From Rhinopithecus roxellana (Eukaryota; Chordata; Mammalia; Primates; Cercopithecidae): DNA of 64,000 nt. A program made the translations under genes and the position numbers. The stretch is from positions 41,919,656 to 41,983,655 of the forward strand of contig NC_044568.1 of NCBI RefSeq assembly GCF_007565055.1. The letters are read 5' to 3'. The notes beneath the pieces were generated by a model. The model saw only the letters and a list, made by a program, of their open reading frames with translations, searched no databases and was not told where the DNA came from. Each line of letters starts with the position of its first letter. Within the stretch, counting starts at the first letter, position 1. This document shows positions 12,908 through 21,900 of the stretch, piece after piece.

Positions 12908-15900
12908 TACATCTTCAAAGAGTATGTAAAATGAGGCCAGAGATTCTCTTTCTTCATCTGTAGGATGGGGATGATTATGCACTTGCCTTATGGGTTGTCA
13001 TGGAGATTGCAGAGAACAATTCATGTAAATTGAAGTCACACGTCCTCTGATACACCCAAGCCTCACTGTGAGGGATCAGACCCACCTATGTACCACACAG
13101 TCCCCCGGCCTTGCTTCAGGGGCTGGGGGCCAGGCTCTGGACCAGCCTGCTAGAGACCACGTCCCAGCTCTGCCCCTGACTGGCTGGGGCTCCTCAGGTA
13201 GAGTTCTTAAGCTGCCTGTTTCTCAGAGGCCCTAACTGTAAAATAGGGCTGGCAACAGGGCCCAGCCCTTGCCCTTGTGAAAATGAAACCGGCTGATACC
13301 CAAGGCCTGCCACAGAATCAGCCCCCAGCTATCCTGAGCCTTCATCAGCCAAGAAGGAAAAAGAAGGTTCCACAGCCAACTGCAAGTGAGTAACGGGCCG
13401 GCAGGGGTTCCTTAGGCTAGTCTATGTCTGGCTGTTAGAAATGCTGCATAATAGGCCGGGCGCAGTGGCTCAAGCCTGTAATCCCAGCACTTTGGGAGGC
13501 CGAGTCGGGCAGATCACGAGGACAGGAGATCGAGACCATCCTGGCTAACACGGTGAAACCCCGTCTCTACTAAAAAATACCAAAAATCTAGCCGGGCGAG
13601 GTGGCGGGCGCCTGTAGTCCCAGCTACTCGGGAGGCTGAGGCAGGAGAATGGCATAAACCCGGGAGGCGGAGCTTGCAGTGAGCTGAGATCCGGCCACTG
13701 CACTCCAGCCTGGGCGACAGAGCGAGACTCTGTCTCAAAAAAAAAAAAAAAAACAAATGCTGCATAATAATAGCTTAATGTCCTCACCTGCAGGGAGGGG
13801 CTATAAAAAAAAAAGCAGTAGTGTGTCCCCCAGCCCCCAAAGGCCCACCTCGCTGCCTCTCCTAGCCTCCCCCAAGCCCAGCCCCCACAGCATTCTTGTC
13901 CGACTAGGAGGGCTTGAAGGCCTGGCAGTGCCAAGAGCAGGTCGGAAGGAGTCGAAGCCTGGGTAGGTGCAGCAAGGTGGTCTGCAGGGGAACAGAGTCA
14001 AGTGCAGGCTGAGCCAGACCCCCAGGGCCTGGGCACTGGAGGACGGGGCAGGACAGAGGAGACGGGAGGCCCGGCTGCCTTGGCATGTTGGTGAGCAGAT
14101 GTGGCTTCGTAGACTTTGTCAGCATAGAATACAAGGCTGCCTCTGCAGGAGACCTGGATCCATGGAAGGGATGTGGCGAAGCCCCCTGCAAACTCCCCTG
14201 TCAGCCCCAGCTCCCTCTCTGCCCCACAGCCAGTGCTTTACCTACAGAATATTCCATTTGGGGTCCCAGGCCCATGTGGCCCTTCTGGCAGAGCCAGGGA
14301 GCCCACTGCAGCCCTGAGGGCACTCACATGGACATGTTCCGGAAGCCCGTGCCATTCTCCCAGCTGTTGAAGACAGGGATCGTGTGGGGTCCGTACACTG
14401 AGCTCTTGACAGAGAGGGAAAGCAGCACCAGGAGGGCTGGGACCCCTGAGGGGTGAGACAAAGGCTCAGGAGATGTGGGAGAGGGCTGGCCCTTGGTCCC
14501 TGGGGCTGCTGACACAGAATTCCACTGGGCAAGGGACAACTGGGAGGAGACTGTTCTGAGCCCCCAGCTTCAGAGCAATAAGCCTGGTGGTTTGGAGAAA
14601 GCTCAGCTCTACAATGGAACAGTGGTGGAGGGAGGAGTGGTCATACTGGGATGGTGGTGGTAGGGAGCAAATGGGAGGGAGGACAGGGCAACTGCTGAGG
14701 AAATAGAAATAAGCAAGAAAGGGGCAAGGACGGTGATGAAGGTAGCAGTGATGGTACTGTTGGAGACAGAGAAGGTGGAAGAAGTGATGATGGTGATGGA
14801 GGTGGAGGAGGTGGTGACGGTGGTGAAGGAGGTAGAGGAGATGATGTTGATGATGGAAGTGGAGGAGATGGAGGTGATGATGGTGATAGTGGAGGTGGAG
14901 GAGGTGATGATGGTGATGATAGAGGTGGAGAAGATGGAGGGGGTGATGGTGATGGCGACGGAGGTGGAGGAGGTGATGATGGTGGTGACAGAGGTGGAGG
15001 AGATGAAGCAGGTGATGGTGATGAAGGAGGTGAAGGTGCTGATGATGGTGATGATGGAGATGGAGGAAGTGATGATGGTGATGATAGAGGTGAAGAAGAT
15101 GGAGGAGGTGATGATGATGGCGATGGAGGTGGAGGAGGTGATGGTGGTGACAGAGGTGGAGGAGATGAAGTAGGTGATGGTGATGAAGGAGGTGGAGGAG
15201 GTGATGATAGAGGTGGAGGAGATGGAGGTGATGGTGATGATGGAGCTAGAGGAGGTGATGATGGTGATGATGGAGGTGGAGGAGGTGACGATGGTGATGA
15301 TGGAGGTGGAGGAGGTGATGATGGTGATGACGGGTGGAGGAGATGGAGAAGGTGATGATGAATGGAGGTGGAGGAGGTGATGATGGCGATGGAGGTGGAG
15401 GAGGTGATGGTGGTGATAGAGGTAGAGGAGGTGATGATGATGGTGATGGAGGTGAAGGAGGTGGTGATAGAGGTGGAGGAGGTGATGATGGAGGTGGAGG
15501 AGGTGACAATGGTGATGATAGAGGTGGAGGAAATGGAGGAGGTGATGATGGAGGTGGAGGAGATGGAGCAGGTGATGATGGTGATGATGGAGGTGGAGGA
15601 GATGGAGGAAGTGATGGTGATGATGGAGGTGGAGGAGGTGATGATGGTGATGATAGAGGTGGAGGAGATGGAGGAGGTGATGATGATGGCAATGGAGGTG
15701 GAGGAGGTAATGATGGTGGTGACAGAAGTGGAGGAGATGGAAGAAGTGATGTTGATAACAGGTGGAGGAGGTGATAATGGTAATGATAGAGGTGGAAGAG
15801 ATGAAGGAGATGGAGGAGATGGAGGAGGTGATGGAGGTAGAGGAGGTGATGATGGAGGTGATGGAGGTGGAGGAGGTGATGATGGTGGTGATGGAGGTGG

Positions 15901-18900
15901 AGGAGATGGAGGAGGTGAAGATGATGGTGATGGAGGTGGAGGAAGTGATGATGGTGGTGATAGAGGTGGAGGAGATGGAGAAGGTGATGTTGATAACAGA
16001 GGTGGAGGAGGTGATAATGGTAGTGATAGAGGTGGAGGAGATGAAGGAGGTGGAGGAGATGGAGGAGGTGATGGAGGTAGAGGAGGTGATGATGAAGGTG
16101 ATTGAGGTGGAGGAGGTGATGATGGAGGTGATTGAGGTGGAGGAGGTGATGATGGAGGTGATGGAGGTGAGGAGGTGATGATGGTGGTAACGGGTGGAGG
16201 AGATGGAGGAGGTGATGGTGAAGACGGAGGTGGAAGAGGTGATGATGGTGGTGATGGAGGTGAAGGAGATGGAGGAGGTGATGGAGGTGTAGGAGGTGAT
16301 GATGGAGGTGATGGAGGTGGAGGAGGTGATGATGGATGTGAAGGAGGTAGTGATGGAGGTGGAGAAGGTAATGATGGATGTGATAGAGGTGGAGGAGGTG
16401 GTGATGGAGGTGATGGAAGTGGAGGTGGTGGTGATGGAGGTGGAGGAGGTGATGGTGATGATGGAGCTGGAGGAGGTGATGATGATTCTGATGGAGGTGG
16501 AGAAGGTGATGGTGATGATGGAGGTGGAGGTGATGATGGAGGTGTTGGAGGTGGAGGAGGTGGTGATGGAGGTGTAGGAGATGATGGTGGTGGTGGAGGA
16601 GGTGGTAGAGGTGGAGGAGGTGATGATGATGGTGATGAAGGTGGAGGAGGTGGTGATGGAGGTGGAGGAGGTGATGGTGATAACAGAAGTGGAGGAGATG
16701 ATGATGGTAGTGATGGAGGTGAAGGAGGTGATGGTGATAACAGAAGTGGAGGAGATGATGATGGTAGTGATGGAGGTGAAGGAGGTGATGGTGATAACAG
16801 AAGTGGAGGAGATGATGATGGTAGTGATGGAGGTGGAGGAGGTGATGGTGATAACGGAGGTGGAGGAGGTGATAATAGTGGTGAAGGAGGTGGAGGAGGT
16901 GGTGATGTAGGTGGAGGAGGTGATGATGGTGGTGAAGGAGGTGGAGGAGGTGACGATGGTGATGATGGAGGTGGAAGAGGTGATAAAATTAGTAATGTAG
17001 AAAGTAGAGGCGGGTGTAGACAGAGATCACAGCTAGTGGTCATGTAATGGCCACTACGATGATGAGGAGGAGGGGAAAGAAAGGACTAAAGGGGGTCAAT
17101 ACCCTGCCCACCTGGAGGCCTGAGGAGAAGGAGAGGAGAGATGCTGTGCTTACCCCAGCCTAGCACACCAAGCTTGAGCACATATCTGCGGATGTAGATG
17201 TTGTAGACGCGCCCGAGGAGGAGGTAGAGGTTGAAGCCCTCGATGGCCATCCAAGTGAGGCAGCTGAGCAGCGCGTAGTGCAGGGCAGCAGCCAGAGCCG
17301 TGCACGCTGACCGGGGCACAGGAGACATGGCAAATGCGGGGCTCAGCAGGAAGGCGATGTTCAGGAGCAGCACGGAGGCATGCAGGTTCATGTGGATGCG
17401 TGTTAAGGAGTCACTCTGTTTCCTGCAGGTGAAAGCATGGCCCTCCATGGCCCAGGGACATCACCCAGGCAGCACTACCCACTGGTGCATGCCGACCAGG
17501 AAAATGAGGTGAAGAAGGGGCAGGGATCCCACAGCAGTCGCACCAAAAGGCTGGTCTCCCACCTCCTGGCCCCCACCCTCTGGAGAAGCACACCCAGTTC
17601 TAGTTGACTAAATGGGACACAAGGAAGGGTGATGTGCCACAGTTAGGGGCAGGCCCAGCACTGTGGCAGCAGAATACCTGGAATGGAAGTGCAACAGGAC
17701 CGTGATCAGCGAGGCCACGATGGAGATGCTGCAGCCCACGAGGGAGATGTATGTAAGAGGTGCCAGCAACTCTGCAGGGACCAGGGCCGGGGAGAGTTGC
17801 TGCAGGAGGGAAGAGGGGCTGGAGGCCAGAAGCATAGTATTGCCCTCCCTCCCAGCCTCGTCAGAGATACCTCCTGAGGCCTCCTCTCCAAGTCCCCTTC
17901 CTCATAAGCCTAGCCATGGACCTGGCCTGAACGAGGCCATGGCAGATACAGTGAGTTTTGCCCCCACAACAGTTCCCATCTCCCTCTTCTGCTATGAGTG
18001 CCTCCCTTCCCCTACTCCCTATGCACCCGGGGGGTTCCACCACTTTGTCCTCTCTGTGCAGAAAGGTGCACCAGGCCTGGTCAAGCAGGGCCCTCCCTCC
18101 TCCTGCCTATAGTGATTGGTTCAGGGATGAGCACATGGCTGGCAGAACTGGGTAAAAGATTTTATTCCACTGGTCTGAAAGCTTGCAGGGCATGAGCCTG
18201 GAACTGCTGCCAGCTATATTATTATCTCATATTAGAAGTTCCTATTTGAGGGCTAAGCCAGCACAGAGCAAGCACAGTTGAGGGACAGAGATAGAGTGCT
18301 ATCTTAGTGATCTTAGTGATCAGCCCCTGGATCAAGCCATGCCTGAAGCCTAACCCAGCCTTTTCAGAAACATGAGTCCATAAATTTTCTTTCTTTTTTC
18401 CCTTTTTTTTTTTTTTTTTTTTTTTTTTCCGCTTAGACCCATTTAAGTTGGATTTTCTGCCCCTTGCACCAGCTTTTGCCTTGCTCCTCTGCCACAGACA
18501 CAGGGCCCTCTACAGCTCTGGGCCCCACTCAGGATGCATACATACCATGAGAACAGCAAAGTAGGTGAGGTGGTTGCAGCGGCAGAGCACCTGAGAGTGG
18601 GAGGGCTGCTCTGTACGACAGCCCTCAGGGCTCCAGCCACCCCAGGGCTGTTTCCTGGCTCCCTCCTTCCAGAAGACACAGCTCAGGGTGTAGCCTTCCT
18701 GGGTGGAGATGCTGGAGTCAGTCATAGGGTGCAAAGGAAAGGCTGCAGATCAGTGTCTGGGAGTCCTGGGGGCCAACGGTGACTCAACTGTACATTCGCC
18801 AACATTTTACCAGGCACTGGCTGGCCTTTGGCCTCAGACAGTCTGAGATTCCAGTCCCATCTCCACTGTGGGCTCTCAGAGTGACCCGGGCAAGATGCCA

Positions 18901-21900
18901 AGTTGCTCTGCACCTCAGTTTAGTCATCTACAGAATAGGATCATTCATACCCATATTACAAGAATGGTGGAAAAATAAAGGGCAACACGGAATCTTGAGT
19001 GTCCAGCTCTGGCCTTTTAGACAGTAGGCACTCCATAACCAGCTGATCCCTTCCCCTCGTCCCCGTGGGGAACAGCGATGTGCTCAGACCCATGCCTGGT
19101 CGGGGCAGACGCATCCACAGACAACCCTAACGCCAAGTCCCGTGGGTGGAGAGGTGGAGGAAATGACACGGGCTGTCACGGAAAACCATGGAGGGTGGCA
19201 GAGCTGACCCAAAGGGAGAAGGCGAGGTGGGGGACCTGAGGCCTTAGAGGACGTGTTGGATTTCAACACGAGTAGGGCAAGGGCATTCCAGGTGGAGGGA
19301 ACCACAGCGGCAAAAGCCCAGAGATAAAAGGAAAGGATGATGGTGAAATTTAGAGTGCAGGGCAGTCCTGGTGAGGCTTAAGGGAAGATGGAGCAGAAAG
19401 CAGAGGCTCCGGGCTTTTCAGGAATGGCAGGAACCAGAAAAGGAGGCACTGAGGCTTGTGAGCCACCCCACTCTGCCCCCACCCCCAATGAGTAGCCCTT
19501 TCTTTGTTCCAGGATCAGCATCTGCACTTCCCCTAGGAGCTCACTCTTTCACCCCAGTCCCTGGGCCGTGTGACCCAGGCCTGGCCAATCCACACCTTCC
19601 ATCCCCCTGGACACAGTGACAGGTACAGGGATGTACACATGACCCAGTGAACCTTTAAGATCCTGAGACCATGATCTGCACTGGGGCAGGTTGGGAGTGG
19701 GGAGTTGGGGGAAGAGCCTGATGGGAAGAAGGAAAGGAAGTCTGGCTCTTCAGCATCCATCATGCCACAGAATGGACAGCCAAGGCAGGAGACCATTGCT
19801 GAGATGGAGAGAGACTGAGCCACGAGGGCATCAGATCTGTCCCTGGATCCAGCTGTGCCTGAAGCTGGTGGACCACCCCTAGACATTTCATTGATGTGTG
19901 CCAATCAGTTCCCTCTGTGCTCAAGCTGGCTTCAGGTGGTCTTTTCTCACTTGCAACTGAAAGAATTCTAACAAATGCATGAGTAAAAACTTCTCTCTCT
20001 CTTATTTCTTGAGCAGGAATTTTCAAAGTGTGATGGATTTCCAAGATGGTTCCACAGGTTTGGGTCTGGGCAAACCAATGTTCAACAGGAGAGTCACAGA
20101 GGGGCAGGGGTGCAGTGGAAATGGGGGCGCTCCCAGCAGTACCAGGCTTTGGTTGTGCCAGAAGCTGATGTTCACCGGATCCCTGAGGTTGTTCACGTGC
20201 CCATGACTCAGCTGGGCCCCCAGGACGTAGTTATTGAGCAGAGATGAGTTGTTTTCATCCTGGAAGGGCAGCAGGAGAAGGGTTGAGTGGAGGGGAAATG
20301 GGGAGGCCCTGGGTAAGGTCTGAGCCCCGCTTCCCTGGATGAGAACAAGTAGCAAGAGTTTCACGTGTGCAGCATGAAAGCCTTCCCAGCCTCCCAGCCT
20401 CCCAGCCTTTGCATGTGCTGTTCCTGCCCTGTGGAAAGCTGTCCTCTTACCAACCTCTGCTTCACCTCCCATTCGTTTAATTCATTCCAGCCCCACACCC
20501 TCCACCTCACCACTATCCTCACACACTTTCAAAGCCAAGGTTGAAAGGCACCTTCCCCAGAAGCTCCCCTGGACTGCCCACTGGGAAGAGCCCTGACCCC
20601 ACCCTGACTCATCCATCGCTCTGGATCTTTATGGCTATTATCGACCTTGTGCTAACATTAAATCTCTAAGGTTGGGCCGGGCACAGTGGCTCACGCCTAT
20701 AATCCTAGCATTTTGGGAGGCTGAGGCAGGTAGATCACTTGAGGCCAGGAGTTCAGGATCAGCCTCGCCAACATGGTTAAATCCGGTCTCTACTAAAAAT
20801 ACAAAAATTAGCTGGGCATTGTGGTGCACGCCTGTAATCCCAGGGAGGCTGAGGCAGGGGAATCGCTTGAACCCAGGAGGTGGAGGTTGCAGTGAGCCGA
20901 GATCATGCCACTGCACTCCAGCCTGGGCAACAGAGCGACTCTGACAAAAAAAAAAAAAAACAACAACTCTAAGGTCTTAGTCTAAGCATGAAGACAGAGA
21001 GTTCTCTGAGGGCAGGGAACAAGTGTCTTCTTGTCTGTCTCCCGCCTAGCGACAGGCACATAGTAGGTTTCTTAGGTCTCATTTGCAGATGTAATTGTGC
21101 CTTCCTACCATTCTGCTAAAGCTGGCAGGGAAACTGAGGCCCAGAGAGGGACAATGGCTGGCTTGGATTGCACAGCTGGCTGGTTGGTCTCACTCAGTGC
21201 TCGTCACCCAGAGGCCAGGCAGTGCTGGGCACCTGCAGTGGATCCCAAGAAGGGGCCGGCACCCACCCTCCTTGGCCCACCATCACACTGACCTTGAAAA
21301 AGTGGGCATTGGAGAAGTAGATACAGATGAGCCGCAGCTCCCTGGGCCGGGTCTTGCAGGCGTCCCAGGTCAGCTCGGCAGGGAACTGCATGGCATGCTG
21401 ACCCCAGGCATACTGACCCCGGGCATGCTGACCCCGGGCCTGCAGAGGGTCACAGACAAGCTGAGTCTGGCAGCCAGGACCTGTAGACCTGACCCCAACA
21501 CCTTCACTGCCTCCCACTCCCTATGAAACTTTCCTTGGGGTTTCTACCCACAGAACCTTCTCCCCCCAGGCTGCATCTCCTCCCAAACTTCCCGAGATCC
21601 CAGGCCTTCCCTCCATGCTGTTCCTGAGTTTGGGGTGTTTACCTGACCCACTGGGCCCCTGAAGATGGAGCTACCTCAGCACTCAGCCCCAGCCCAGCCC
21701 CCACCAGGGATCCAGCCAATCATCCCAGGGTCCTAAAAGGAGCCAGGGTTCCTGGCCTCTCTCACAGCTGCCTCCCCCAAGGGGCAGCCTCCAGCCAAAG
21801 CAGGAAGAAGACTCCGCCCTGGAGGGGCCATAAAGCACCACCCTTTCCACAATTCACACAGCGAGTATCAGCCCCATTTTACAGAGGAGGTAACTCACTG

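Noticed and set aside
14641..17043. An 800-codon open frame on the minus strand, rich in Ser and Pro, and Gly/Asp-rich frames on the plus strand
   Set aside because: It is the minisatellite read in triplets. It lies inside an ADGRG5 intron, has no non-repetitive domain, and the opposite strand is equally open.
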